Position numbers and translations under genes: made by a program. The notes beneath the pieces were generated by a model. The model made no database searches and was not told the origin of the DNA. It saw only the letters and a program-made list of their open reading frames with translations. From NCBI GenBank assembly GCA_916610825.1, contig OU744451.1, forward strand, positions 23,138,349-23,202,348: 64,000 nt of DNA, written 5' to 3'. This document shows, piece by piece, positions 10,591-23,731 of the stretch. The first letter of the stretch is position 1. Every line of letters begins with the position of its first letter. The stretch is from Haliclystus octoradiatus (lineage: Eukaryota; Cnidaria; Staurozoa; Stauromedusae; Haliclystidae).

Positions 10591-13500
10591 CGATTGCTGT
10601 TTGGTGATTTCAACAATGAAGATTATGACAAATATTTCAGTGTCGATAGAATAGCGCATCCGAACCCTGTTGAGGTAAATTTTAGAATGGTAACATTAAA
10701 ACAAATCCAAGTTTAGATTAGAAGTTAACGTTTGATCCTGGCATTAAAGCAGCCATGATGGTACAAGTAGATTTATTGAAATGCTGTAATGAATTTGTGA
10801 AACAGTTGTATGCAAGCCTATGCAAACTTAAGATATTGATTGACAACCTTTTCCATTAAATATTTGAAAATCAATTTCTTTTCTTTTACTTTCCAGTTTT
10901 CATTTGAGCGGCAAAATGATATGTCAGATAATATAATATGTCCTAATATGTCGGATATAATAATATGTCCTATGCAAACTTAAGATATTGATTGACAACC
11001 TTTTCCATTAAATATTTGAAAATCAATTTCTTTTCTTTTACTTTCCAGTTTTCATTTGAGCGGCAAAATGATATGTCAGATAATATAATATGTCCTAATA
11101 TGTCGGATATAATAATATGTCCTATGCAAACTTAAGATATTGATTGACAAGCTTTTCCATTAAGTATTTGAAAATCAATTTCTTTTCTTTTACTTTCCAG
11201 TTTTCATTTGAGCGGCAAAATGATATGTCAGATTATATATTATGTCCTAATATGTCGGATATAATAATATGTCCTATGCAAACTTAAGATATTGACAAGC
11301 TTTTCCATTAAATATTTGAAAATCAATTTCTTTTCTTTTTTACTTTCCAGTTTTCATTTGAGCGGCAAAATGATATGTCAGATAATATAATATGTCCTAA
11401 TATGTCGGATATAATAATATGTCCTATGCAAAGTGAAAATATTGACACACTTTTCCATTAAATATTTGAAAATCAATTTCTTTTCTTTTTTACTTTCCAG
11501 TTTTCATTTGAGCGTCAAAATAATGTTTCTGATTGGATTAATAAAGGTTAGTAAGCTAGTAACAGTAGGTCACTATTTAATAATTATAATGGTATACAGT
11601 CAAACCTGTTATAACGGTCACCTCTATAAAGCGGCCACCTGTTATAGCGGTCACTCTTGCAATGTCTAAAATAATATTTTCTATTGAATCAAACCTGTAT
11701 ATAAAGGCCACCTGTCTATAATGGTCAATTTATCTACCTCTCGTAGCTGGCCGTTATATACAGGTTTAACTGTAGATGTTTTTTTCTCAATAATTTCAGC
11801 TATGTAAACCCCCGGCTATTTCATTATGATCAGAAAAGGCCGGCGTTGAAATCCTGCCCAACACTTGACAACGGATCATATCAGATTCATATCTTGTTTT
11901 ATTCTATAGGCACATGGTATGGAAGTAATCCACAAGAAAATCAGATTACTCAAAATCTAGATCTGCCAATTTCCCCTATTGTGTCAACAAAATCATTCAC
12001 AATAGACGAAGTTGCATCCCCGATTGACAACAGAGTAATAGCATCACAAGCAACTTTCACTTTCGATCAGAATGAAAATGTAGAACAGGACTCAACAAAA
12101 ATTAATGGAGAAATTCAAAGCAAAGGTAATACATTATTTTCCCTAAGCTGTAAAATATGAATTAATGTTCCGATTATGAAATTTCCGATTATTGTTTTGT
12201 CAATTATTATTGACGCATGGTATACTTATTATTGATTAAATGCGACTAATCGGAACATCTCTGACAATCCCAAGTATCCGAAATGTAATCATCATTATCA
12301 ATGATCATGAACATAATGTCTGTTTGGTTTTGTTTCAAGGTTAAATATCTTTGCATCAAGTTCATCATATATTCAAGTTATCAGACATGAAATTGTTCAG
12401 GCTTTGGGCAGATTTCACATACTTTAATTCAGTCTACATTCACATATTTTAAATTTTTCTCTTTTGTTTTTGAAATGTTCACAATAACAGCTAACGATTC
12501 AGATCATGTTAATTTTAAATCTCGAAATTTGGATTGGACTCTGATTGTATATGGCTCATACGAGTGGTCAACTTTTGTAAAATCCAATCTGACACACAGT
12601 TTATTATAAAGTCAAACCTGTTATAACAGTCACCTCTATAAAGTGGCCACCTGTCTATAGTGATCACTCTTACTATGTCTAAATTAGTATTTTCTATTAA
12701 AATCAACCTTGCTTATAAAGGCTACCTGTCTATAGTGGTCAATTTGTTTACCTCTTATAAATGGCTGTTATATACAGGTTTCACTGTATATGTAATTGAC
12801 CATTGTTATATAAATACTGAATTGCAGTTTCATCTGAAGAGCATGTCAAAGCAGTACCCAAAGAGACACGCCCTGTTCTATCATGGGCAGCACATTGTTT
12901 TAAGAAGTCTGAAGCAAAACCTTCTGTAAAAGATATGAAACATTCAAGTAACATCTCTCTTGTGAATGGAAAGCCTACTGTTGCTAATTCTGATAATAAA
13001 ATGTCCGAAGAAAGGAAACCAGATCCAGTGTGTGGTAAGTTACATGTCTGTGACTTGATGACTAATATTATATTTAGCCTTCGGGAATCCTACAACTTGT
13101 TTTGGACTTTTTCTTCTGAATTTTTTGTTGAGGTTTGACCATAAAATCAGAAAATTATCAATTTTCTTATGAATTTTTGCCGAGGTGAATTTTTGTTGAG
13201 GTTTGATTATAAAATCCGAAAATTGTCAGTTTTCTTCTAAATTTGCTCTCATCATTCTTAGATTTGAGATCCAAGGAATCCTAGTTGCAAATTTAGAAAG
13301 GTTTACTTTAGTTTCTAAAAAACATTTTCTAGTTTGAGTCTCAAGTTTGATTATTGTAGTTTCACGTAATCTTTTGTTTATTTTTACGATAGGTTTCCTG
13401 TCCTTACATCCATCATCAATTATTAAAGATATTACATTTCAATTAAGAGGATTAATTAATAGTAGTAATTGGTGTTTTATCAATGCAACGTTACAATCTC

Positions 13501-16500
13501 TACTTGCAAGCCCTTATTTTTATCAGTTATATGCCACCCTACCAAAGTGTGTTCCTGAAAAGGCTGGTCCTCTCACAACTAGCATGTAAGTTTAATATGC
13601 TTTCTAACGATAGGGATAATTTCAGTTTGCAAAGTATATCCCTCTGAAAAAGTTCATGAGTTCATGAACAGGAAATTTCCCATAAATTTATGAACTGTTT
13701 ATGAACTCATGATTTTTTTCACGGGGGTATCTATAGTAAAGATGTGCAAATCCAACCCAAATCTGACCCAATCAGATTTCCGATCGTGTTCCGATTTATG
13801 TAAAGCAATCAGATTGGATAAGATCAGACTGACATATTTCTGGCATATACAATCAGTTTTCTACAACTATTTTTACATTTAATCAAACAATGACCTGGCC
13901 ATTTCGATAGTTAAGAGACTGTAGTGTCAATACTTTTATAATAATCACAACCGATGATAACAGTCAAATTGCAACATTCTTATTCATTTGAAGGGCTGCA
14001 AAAATTTTGTGTAATGGCGTGAGGCCTACTACACTACTATGATTCGTTAATTTCATTATCCTCATTGTGGCTCTTGTCCAAAGCTGTTAAGGGGGCTAGA
14101 CCTACCCCAGGCTAATTATTATATATTGCACGCTACATCAGATTTCAATGTTCTAAAAAATGTTATGTAATGGTAGTAGGCCTATTACTCGTTATGATAA
14201 TTCATTATTTTCATTATCTTTTTTGTGCCACTTGGCCGAAGTTTTTTTTAGGGGGTAGGCCTACCCCAGATTAATTAATATATCAATTAAAACATCTTCC
14301 AGTATAATGCAGGTATCAGCGGCTTTCCCGGGGAGTGACCCCCGGGGCACCCCCAGGGTTTGCAAAACAACCTGTGCAAAAGTCATTTAACCCCCCGGGG
14401 TATGGGACCAATGATTTTCAATAATCCCCTTTCCCCCAGGGACAAAAAAGTATCGAAAATGATGAATTGTTTAAATTTTCTTACAAAAGATTCAACTACA
14501 ATACCCAAAGAATTACACAATTGCGCAAAACTGTTGTTATAACTTTATTAAAATATCAAAATTCCATACGTTGGAGATTGGCATATTCGAGCATTAAAGA
14601 TTAGATGCAAAGCCAGAAAGGGCAATTGAATCGTTTTGAATAAAGTTTTGCTCAACAAACAACAGCTTTGCATGAGAAATAAGATTGAAGCAACGAGATG
14701 TATTCACTACATAATTGCAGATACTTTTGAAAAAGCGACTGAACAGCATTACAAATCCAGTGGGTTACCCCCGGGATGTTTCTCTGCTTTTGCAAAACTC
14801 CCTCAGGGGCTCATGTTCTCTAGCAAATCTCAACCAATCCCCTGGGTCCTCGGGCCCGCATAAGTTTTCGAATATTTTGTAATTCAATTATTCAATAGAT
14901 ATTATCTAATAACAATATTTCTTATTTCTTTACAGGGTAGAATTTATTGCATATTTTCAACAATTAAAAATCAGTAAGCTTGAATCCATTCCTTTTTAGT
15001 ATAATATTTGATGTTTTCTTTTATATGTCACTATAGGGTAACCTGCCTAAGTGCCAGTCAAAATCGAAACTGATTTGTATTACATTTATCCGATTTTGCA
15101 CCTATCCAAAGTTGTTTGATAAGGTCTTTGCCTCAAAATGAATTATAGGGTTTCAGCATAAGGCTGCAGATAAGCTGGAATTTCACTTACTCGAATTGCA
15201 CTCAAGCGAATTACACTATAATATAATGTTGGTCAGTGAATGATGCTTTTAGACATATCCTCGAAGCTTGATTTCCAGGTCATATCGATGTGACAATTAT
15301 TATCGCTATTTATTTCATTGTTAATGTATGTATGTATATTTAGGAGTAACTGCGTGTGTTTAAGTTTTAGTATTACCGTCTGAAGATCACAATTAAATAC
15401 GTGAAACTCTGAGTACCGGTAACGGAAAAAGACTTTTGCCTAGGGCACCGCAATAAGTCCCGGGAAACTGGGACTCGGACCAAAAGTAGAGTCCAAGAAA
15501 AATGTTTCAGGAAAATTTTCCCGAAATTTTACATACAAAATTCCAACTTTCTATGTTTATAAAATCATTATTTTCAATTTGATTTATATTTTGTTGATGT
15601 TGAAAGTATTTCATTACATTGATTGCTGCTTTAAATAATAATATTTCTTCAATGAGTTGGTAACGAATTGATCAAAAATTGAATTAAAAATTGATATCCG
15701 ACATTCAACAAAGTCAACAAACTCCGAGTTATAAAGATCATGTGGTTTTCTTAATGTTAAATAACACAAAAATATATTGTAAGCTAGCCAAACTGAAAAC
15801 ACTTTAACTCAGAAGAATAAAGAATTGAAACATATTTAAACAATCATCAGTGTATAATGATATCAATAGATTATTGATGGTTGAAGTTTTTTCGCTTTCT
15901 TCACATGTGTCTTTTCCACTCAACATAATTCAAAATTTCATTCGACTAACAGCATGAATTTTGGTCGTCTTTTTATGGGAGCACATTCGCTATTGTTCCC
16001 AAACAATAGAAATCGAATGGTGTTAATCAAATAGAACAATGTTGTTTACAATTTATGTTGCGTACGTTTTTCACCACTTTTTGTCAATTTTAAAACTTTT
16101 CAAACATCAATACAATTATCACAAATGGGGTGAATTGAGAAACAATATATTCGCAAAAAAGACTTTACAGAAATGCTTCAAGAAAAGAAAAAAAGATTTG
16201 GATAAAAAAAAATTTTCAGAAAATTCCGCGACCCAAGCGGGTCCCGGGTATCTAGTCCGGGAACCCAGTTAGTCATTTCCCGCCATTGCGATGCCCTACT
16301 ATCGCCACATCTTTGTCTCTAGTTATATAACGCTCTGTTTTACCCAACATTGAGCACTTTCATATTCATATGTGTATCTGAGTTTACACTCAATATAGTT
16401 AATTTATTATTATTATATTGTTTCATATATACGATAGGTGACACTTCAAAAAGACTTCCTTCTGTTGCTCTATCAACTGGAACACCATTTGAACCAAAAA

Positions 16501-19500
16501 CGGTATATGATGCATTACCGTCTTCAAAATCATCATTATCAGAAAAGGTAATACTCTTACAAAATCTCATGAGAAAAACAGTTATTGTGATAACATTGAC
16601 ATTGACCCTTGAATTATTGTCTTCAATGTTACTGTACCATCATTTAGCAGTTAGGCAAGAGTCTACCATATGTGCTGGTCCATGAAACAGAGAGTCGAAG
16701 TACACGGGTTAGACCGTTACAGGAACTTCTTAGTATAAGGTGTTGATCATTCCTGAAAACGGGAATGCCCAATCACATGTGAGGGATCGCGACCTCAAGT
16801 CACGTGAAGAGATTTTGTTGTTGTAAGATTGTACGGAGACAGTGACGTATGAAGCAGATCTAGACGTTAAATCACAACATGACAAAGTTACTAGTTTTTC
16901 TGTCAATCTCTTATTATAAATTTGATTGAAGGGAACGACTTTTTCTGTGAGTTCTGTTAGCATGTGTGCTGAAGGTAATTGAGTTTGTTTAATGGAATTT
17001 GACAGCATTATCAATTTGATTTACCCACGGTACCACACCTGGCTTTTTTACCATGATGGTGGGTTAGTATATTAGTGTTTAAAGCATGTGTGACTTTAAA
17101 AGGCCGGGTGCTCTTCATAACACAAACCAATTAGTGCTTCTGCCAAGAAATGAACCAAAGACCTTGCATGTAAAGGTCCAATGCCCTAACCACTGCACTA
17201 AGGTTTTGAATGAAATGTTTGTTTCATGAACTGTTGATGAAGTTTTATACTGCTTTAGTTCCTATTGAGTGGATAAACGAGTAATCCAAAATAAAGTGTC
17301 TACCAGTCACAACAGTCAACGTTAACTTCAAACCTTTTAATTGAAATTTGATAGGACAATTTATGATTTCAGGTATACGGTGATGAACCTGTTATGTCAT
17401 TGCTAACTCTAACAAATTGTTGCAACGGGGTCCAACAAATTATGTAGGAATCATGCAATCCTTGGTTCCGAAAAGCTAGAACAAATTCAGAAGTAAATTG
17501 ATAATTTTATGATTTATTGGTCAAAAATTTCAGAAGAAAATCTGAAAAGCTCTAGGATTCCAGAAGGCTGAACCTTTCGTTGGACCCTGGTTGCAATGGC
17601 AAAGTTCAAGCAGATGTTCTTTACCTGTACTCTTCTTACTTACCAACACTTTTTATTCACATCTGATTTTAGGGACGACAACAAGACGCAGAGGAATTCT
17701 TATCTTTTCTTTTAAATGGTTTACACGACGAACTTGTTTCTTTTAAAACAAACGAGGAAGATAAACAAGGTACTATCAAGTGGAATAAGTGTTCAACGTA
17801 CAAATACGCATTTGTAAATGCTTTATAAACTCTTGAACAATTGTGATCCATTAAAGTGTACATCCCGGATATTAGGAGATTGCTTCTTTAGATAGAGAAA
17901 AATTTTCTATCAGTACATGTTCTTCTTGTATTTTTACTTTGCGCAAGTATTTCCCCCTCAAAAATGCAATCAAAGTTACGTTTTTGTGTCTCACTCTTTT
18001 TCCTCGAACAGGAACCCACTTATTTTCCACAAGAGAGTTTACACCGTAAAAAACACTAACATTTTACTTATTTGTCTCTAAATAAAAAACCGCTAAACCA
18101 AATGAAAATCTGCTTTCGGAATGAAATTTTCAACGTTCAGCTGAAGATTTAGAGCTATATTTGATCAATATTCAAGATCCAGGTAAAGAGATATAAGCCT
18201 CTAAAGTCAAAAGTTTTTAGTTTTGGGTTTTTCTCACTCAAGTGCTCACGCGATTAGCACCTCTTACGACTTCGTCTAAGCAGGTTATCGCTGCTGGTTA
18301 TTGATGGTGTGTATTTTTAATACGCATCAACTATGCCGACTATGCTTAGACGAAGCCGCAAAGAGGTGTTAATCGTGTGAGCACTTGAGTGAGAAAAATC
18401 CAAAACTAAAAACTTTTGACTTTAGAGGCTTATATCTCTCTACCTGGATCTTGACTACTGATCAAATATAGCTCTAAATCTTCAGCTGAACGTTAAAAAT
18501 TTCATTCCGAAAGCAGATTGTCATTTGGTTTGACGTTTTTTTATTTAGAGACAAATAAGTAAAAAGTTTAGTGTTTTTTCCGGTGTAAACTCTCTTGTTG
18601 AAAATAAACGGGTTCCTGTTCGAGGAAAAAGAGTGAAACACAAAATTAACCCAAAATCGTCACTTTGACTGCATATTTGAAGGAGAAATGATCGCGCAAA
18701 GTAAAAACACAGGAAGATCATGTACGAATAGAAAATTTTTCTCTTTCTAAAGAAGCAATCTCCCAATATCCGGGATATACACTTTAATAAGAATCACTTT
18801 CAAGAATTGAATATGCCTTAATAATCATCTTGGCATCTAATTAGCAATGTTTTTTTTTTTCAAATTATTATTTATTAACGTACGTTGTCAGATGAATTTT
18901 ATGTATTTTCAGAATCAAAAACAATTGAAATAGAAAATATTAACAAAGGTCCTGGAGTAACAAAACCTCTTACTGAAAACAATCAACATGATAAAGAGTG
19001 GCAACAAGTTGGACCAAAGAATAAATCTGTATTGACAAGAGAGGTATGAGCTGCACTATACGATACAGATCCTATAGAGTTGTTCAATATTCCAGTATAG
19101 AGGCTTCAGCGTTGAATAGGGAGGTTTAGATTTAGAACCGGTACCGGTTCAAGTTCATGTTTAGTCAACAAGAAGACTGGGTTATACCTGTAATCGTTCC
19201 TTCAAAACAAGACGTTTAGATTCAATAACTTAAAACCTCCGTTTCTGTTTTCCAGGTAAAAACAAAATTTCTGACAATTTGTGCAGGATTCATTTTGATT
19301 CTATGTATAAATTTTATAGCGACAATAAAATTTCATTCAAAAAAGCTAAAGTAAAACCAAAACAAAGCAAAACAACGAAAACAAAACATGTACTCCGTGA
19401 TTCATGTTTTGCGCCGAAAGGCGTTCTGAAACGAGGAGGTCAGTACAGGTTTCAGAGCATAGGGGCTTTCCCCAATTCGCAGAAGTGATGCGCAACGAGA

Positions 19501-22500
19501 AAGCTGTAGGCCTACTCGTAGCTGTACCTGTACTAAATCTAAACCTCCCTAATAACCTGATTAGCATCTCCACTACCAATTTCTGGTATTGAGTAGTATC
19601 GTATCTGCCGAAAAATATCTTTATCTTTATGGTATTATACTGATCATATATGAATATATGTTTTTAGACGCGGCATGAGCAAACTTTCATCACAAGTATA
19701 TTTGGTGGTAGTTTACGATCGTCAGTTCGACAGAGTGGTGCAAAAGAATCTGTTACTCTTCAACCATTCTTTACTTTGCCATTGGATATCCAGGTATAGT
19801 ACTACAAACACGATTCTACTCTCTGATTTATTATTCATATTCTGAGAGACTTGAAGCCATCTCCCATATTAATATGGAACACATTATTGGCATGTATTTT
19901 ATGCGGAGAATCGTGAAAAGAATACTCGTTAAATGCATGAAAATTTGACAATTTGATGGCGTTATGCGTCAAATTGCACACATTAAAGTGTGTGAATAAT
20001 GAATATGGTATTGAGATGGCATATAGGGGAGCATTGATGCATCAAAAGCAAACTTTTAAACTGAGCAGCGCCGGATTAACATTTCAGGGCCCCTAAGCAC
20101 TCTCTCTCCAAAGGGACCTAAAATGGGCGTGGCAAACATAGAATTAGCCTCACTTTCAAGTTATCATCTCAGTTTGAATTTACATAGTCGCCATTTATTT
20201 TTGTCCGAAGAAAAACGATTCACGCAAAAATAAATCCGGCGCTGAAACTGAGGTTATATAAGGCATTCTGGTTTTGAAATAAGAATACATAGGTTGATTT
20301 TGGAACATAGTTCATGTCTATGTTCAATTTTCACGCTTTATGTAATCCTCAGACAGGTGAAATCCAAAATACCAAAGTAGGCCTACCACAGTACCTGACT
20401 TGTACCTGGCAGTAGCGGCCTTGGTGTAGTGGCCAGGGTGTTGGACCACGGCCCGCAGGGTCTCGGGTTCAATCCCTGTCCGAAGCACTACAGGTTGGCG
20501 TCAGGAAGGGCATCCGGCTATTAAACGCACACAAGCTTCAAAATACTAACAAATTAACCAACCACCCCGGTGAAAAAAAGCTGTAAGCTTACCCGGTTCG
20601 TGGAAAAATGATAAATACAAAAAAAAAATTTAAAAAAAAATTTAAAAAAAAAAATACTTCTTTATTTATATTTACAGCTCTTTCAAGTGATATCCAGCAC
20701 TGTTTTACTGCTATTAGATAATATCTAATATAGTATATATATAATATTCTTTTTAAGGCTGATGATACCAAGGATGTATCTGCTGCACTGCGACATTTCT
20801 TTGCTAAAGAATGCCTTCAAGGTTATACATGTCAAAAAACAAATTCACAAGTATGTATGGTGGAAGGTCAACTGTATTTCCACATAATTATAATGCTGTA
20901 TTACACATTGTGAAATAGGTTTGATAAATTATTACGATGCTATTCACACTAGATACAGCTTCAAATTTCAACTTCCTTATAAGGTCATCAGATAGTCCTG
21001 CTCATTAACTCATGTGCACATTTTACCGTTTCTGATCTTGCGCATCTACCGGTAGTTGGATAAAGCCGATGGAAAACTTTGCCCGACTTTCAAATGATTT
21101 GAAAATCCTTATTGTTAACCACTCATTTTAATTTGTCTGACGTTGTTGTATTGTTTAGTCTATTTCATTTGTCACCTACCACATATTATAATTATGTTAT
21201 TTAATTTTATATGATGTGTAAAATGTTAACATCGTATATTGTTGGTAGGTGGAGGCATCAAGGAAAACATCACTCGAGAGTTTACCCACTGTTCTTATCT
21301 TACAATTAAAATATTTCTTATATGATCAATCTGGTGGTTGCCAAAAGATACATAAACCAATCACACTTACTTTGGACTTAAATTTGACAAAAGGTAATGA
21401 TACTGCCTCATACAGAGCGTCCTAAAATCGGATTGTAGGATCTTCACCATTTGGTTGGGTCTGGACCCTTGAAATATTTAGCAGGATCTAGAACAGGATT
21501 CAAAATTAATTCTTTAGAGCCACAAAGCCAGATTGAACAAATAAAGCCTGGTTCATATGCCGTTCTGTACATTATGCCGATCCTATTATGCTCTAATCAA
21601 TAATCAATGATCGACTTTAAAACGGCGTATGAAACGAAATAAGAATGCCCGCAGTAATTGGATTGTGTCCACTTTCCATGTGTTCTCAACACCTTCTAAC
21701 CCGTTTTGAACGACTCCATTAGGTGTGAATTCATGAGTGAAATTATTAATCTGAAACCAAATTATTCATGTAGTGTAGTGAAGGCATTCTCAACAGGAAT
21801 GGCGTATGAACCAGTCTTACAATGCTGACGTTTGATGATAGGCCTGACAATAGACGTATACAATGTGGATAAAAAGTAATTTAATAAAGTACTATCAGGT
21901 AATTAGGAAGGAACTTTATTTATCCCAGACAGGGTCCAACAAAAGCAGGAATCCTGGAATCCTAGATTCCGGACAGGTTAGAGCAAATTCTGAAGAAAAT
22001 TGGTATTTTTAATGATCTATTGGTCAAACATCAACAAAAAATTCAGAAGAGAATAGTGAAACGCCTCAAGGATTTCAAAAGACTGAACCTTTTGTCCGAC
22101 CCTGACTTCGGATCCTATTTTGAACAACTGTTCGATCCTACACCGGATCCTCGTAATAAAGGATCCAAACACCTCTATTACAGAATTCATTTCCAGTTGA
22201 TGTTAACCAATTTCATGCTGATTTTCACACTCTCTTTCTTCTCTTCTATTTCTGGCAACACTTTTAAAATATTATTTTATTTTATTCAATAGAGATGATG
22301 TCTTCTACTGCAAAGACGATATCTCCAGCATACACTTTATTCTCAGGTAAATACTGTCCACAACTAAAAATGCTACAGTGAAACCTGTATATAACAGCCA
22401 GCTACGAGAAGTAGATAGATTGACCACTATAGACATGTGGCCTTTATATACAGGTTTGATTCAATAGAAAATACTATTTTAGACATGTCAAAAGTGACCA

Positions 22501-23332
22501 CTAAAAACAGGTGGCCACTATATAGAGGTGACCGTTATAACAGGTTTGACTGCATTCATAGTGGCATAATGTGTGCTCGTAATATTCCAGTTTCCCCTTG
22601 TTCTGTAATACTGTAATAATAATTGAGACAGTATCGCCCATACCATTGTTCTATTTCTAGAGGAGTGGCTTTTTTCGCGAATAGCAATGATTATAAAATG
22701 CTCTTTACTGCTTTCAGCCGCGATACGGCATACCAATTTCAACAGATTCAATGGCAGATAGTCCTTGATTGCTGATGCACCACAGCTTCTCGCAATTCAA
22801 TTCCTCTGGACCATTCCATCTGCCCTCAGAAGATGGTACTCATTTGAAGTTTTAGTTAAAGTCAAGGATGAGGATATTTTGGGGGGATTTGAACCACATT
22901 CAACCTTGACTTGCTTAAGTCTCACTTCTGTGTTTTGCCGATCTTGATAGATAGAGAAGTGAAGTTGGCACTTTTCAATACCGGTATCATGAGGATTAGG
23001 CAGCAAAAAGATTGTGGGACTTGAGTCAGTCAGAGTATGATCAGATCTATGTCATCTGAACTAATTCTGCAAACGTGTGATTTCATGTCTAATTTATTAA
23101 TGAAAGTACCCATCCTAGATGTATTTGTTTTTTATTTACAGTTGTTTACCATCACGGCAAAAGTGCAGCAGATGGTCATTACACTTCCGCAGTTAGAGAC
23201 CGTTCAACCAAAGAACCGTATACATGGGTGCATTGTGATGATAGTGTCATAGAACCCTATTCAATTAACGATGTCATACGACATGAACACGGTCGTACAC
23301 CATATCTTTTATTTTATGAAAAACAAATATAA
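10591..23332 (+). CDS. USP10: Ubiquitin carboxyl-terminal hydrolase 10 (14 coding exons, start exon not found)
   Basis: USP10 is a cysteine deubiquitinase that binds G3BP and acts on p53, beclin-vps34 and stress-granule factors. Exons I place by GT/AG sites and unbroken phase: 10591-10674, 11501-11546, 11910-12125, 12828-13034, 13393-13585, 14936-14973, 16438-16547, 17673-17769, 18913-19043, 19668-19793, 20758-20850, 21249-21393, 22293-22346, 23142-23332. They sum to 1731 bases, that is 576 codons plus stop. Exon 1 shown here contains FGDF, the G3BP-binding motif of USP10. The Cys box is [33 protein letters not shown] and the His box DGHYTS follow in family order. The human protein is 798 residues; the shortening is in the linker before the catalytic domain. 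In human the start codon sits in a tiny upstream exon; here I cannot identify it between 8315 and 10590. Several introns carry MITEs and SINEs. Confidence 0.93.
10819..11524 (+). repeat. 152-bp tandem repeat spanning a USP10 splice acceptor
   Basis: Units begin TATGCAAACTTAAGATATTG at 10819, 10971, 11123 and 11275 and as TATGCAAAGTGAAAATATTG at 11425 (spacing 152, 152, 152, 150). Every unit has a polypyrimidine tract, TTTCCAG and the first ~20 bases of the following coding exon (TTTTCATTTGAGCG). Only the last unit continues into a true exon with a donor (11501-11546). The tails of the other units are ATATGTC-rich and lack a usable donor. Confidence 0.85.
11597..11772 (-). mobile_element. TA-type MITE, copy 2
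   Basis: Same family in reverse orientation, in the USP10 intron between exons at 11546 and 11910; TA on both sides. Confidence 0.85.
12609..12786 (-). mobile_element. TA-type MITE, copy 3
   Basis: Same family in reverse orientation, with a mutated left end, in the USP10 intron before the exon at 12828. Confidence 0.8.
13075..13290 (-). repeat. Degenerate GGGTCCGACAAAAG-family repeat
   Basis: Internal motifs of the family in reverse (AATTTTTTGTTGAGGTTTGA, TCTTCTAAATTTGCTC), partly duplicated and without ends. USP10 intron just after the exon ending 13034. Confidence 0.5.
17426..17589 (+). mobile_element. hAT-type MITE, GGGTCCGACAAAAG family
   Basis: Same family, in a USP10 intron. A GTTGCAA repeat on both sides (about 17419-17425 and 17590-17596) is the probable target duplication. 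Confidence 0.65.
17855..18783. mobile_element. 929-bp palindromic element with TTAA duplication
   Basis: The two halves (17855-18300 and 18340-18783) are near-perfect reverse complements around a short unique centre. Ends are AGTGTACATCCCGGATATT and its complement, flanked by TTAA at 17851-17854 and 18784-18787. TTAA targets are typical of piggyBac and Kolobok elements. It lies in a USP10 intron and has no coding capacity. A full hairpin could form in the pre-mRNA. Confidence 0.85.
20066..20244. mobile_element. hAT-type MITE in USP10 intron
   Basis: Ends CAGCGCCGGATTAA and TAAATCCGGCGCTG, flanked by the perfect 8-bp duplication AAACTGAG (20058-20065, 20245-20252). Length 179 bases. Confidence 0.85.
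20411..20655 (+). mobile_element. tRNA-derived SINE, family 1, with A-rich tail
   Basis: A-box-like TTGGTGTAGTGGCCAGGG, B-box GGTTCAATCCC, body AGGTTGGCGTCAGGAAGGGC and an A-rich tail from 20610. USP10 intron. Confidence 0.8.
21930..22104 (+). mobile_element. hAT-type MITE, GGGTCCGACAAAAG family
   Basis: Starts CAGGGTCCAACAAAAG and ends CTTTTGTCCGACCCTG. Target duplication is no longer visible. It lies in a USP10 intron. Confidence 0.7.
22376..22552 (+). mobile_element. TA-type MITE, copy 4
   Basis: Same family, forward, in the last USP10 intron. The right TA has become CA. Confidence 0.85.
22645..22925 (-). mobile_element. tRNA-derived SINE, family 2, head lost
   Basis: Body of the same family (AGAGGAGTGGCTTTTTTCGC, GATGGTACTCATTTGAAG) up to a B-box-like TTTGAACCACA, in the last USP10 intron. 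Confidence 0.7.
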
Positions 23333-23731
23333 CATAATTAAACAACATAGGTACGATATTTCAATGATATTTCATAATATTAATAATAACAATGAACTGT
23401 CTTGTTCATGCACTCTGGGTATGCCTTAATCGGGATTTTCACCCAATGAAAAATTCTGCTATTCAGTCATTCTTAACATTTGCCATACATTGAACCTTAA
23501 ATAAAAATAACGATTCAATGAAAATGCTTATAACTCTATCAAATGCCTTCTTAAATCCATTAGATGGAAATTTAGATACCTTTTAAAAATAGTTTATGTT
23601 TCATATTTATCATTTATTGTTTAGTTAAATTAGTTAAATTAGTTAATAGTCAATATTAATGGGTAATATCATATTAAAAGAGAAGACATAAGTAAGTATA
23701 CATTAAATGGATTATAAGTATTTCAAGATGC

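Noticed and set aside
14310..14870. MITE with CCCCGGG-rich ends in a USP10 intron
   Set aside because: GC-rich patches occur at both sides but no aligned inverted ends or duplication could be shown.
15420..16270. Transposon with CCGGG-rich ends in a USP10 intron
   Set aside because: Ends (GTCCCGGGAAACTGGGAC and GTCCGGGAACCCAGTTAG) are only loosely inverted and no target duplication was found.
20411..20500. tRNA gene on the plus strand
   Set aside because: Same reasoning: box motifs with a SINE body and A-rich tail, and no foldable cloverleaf.
22020..22292. 90-codon open frame next to a USP10 exon
   Set aside because: Most of it is a MITE; it stops at the splice acceptor, and its frame does not continue USP10.
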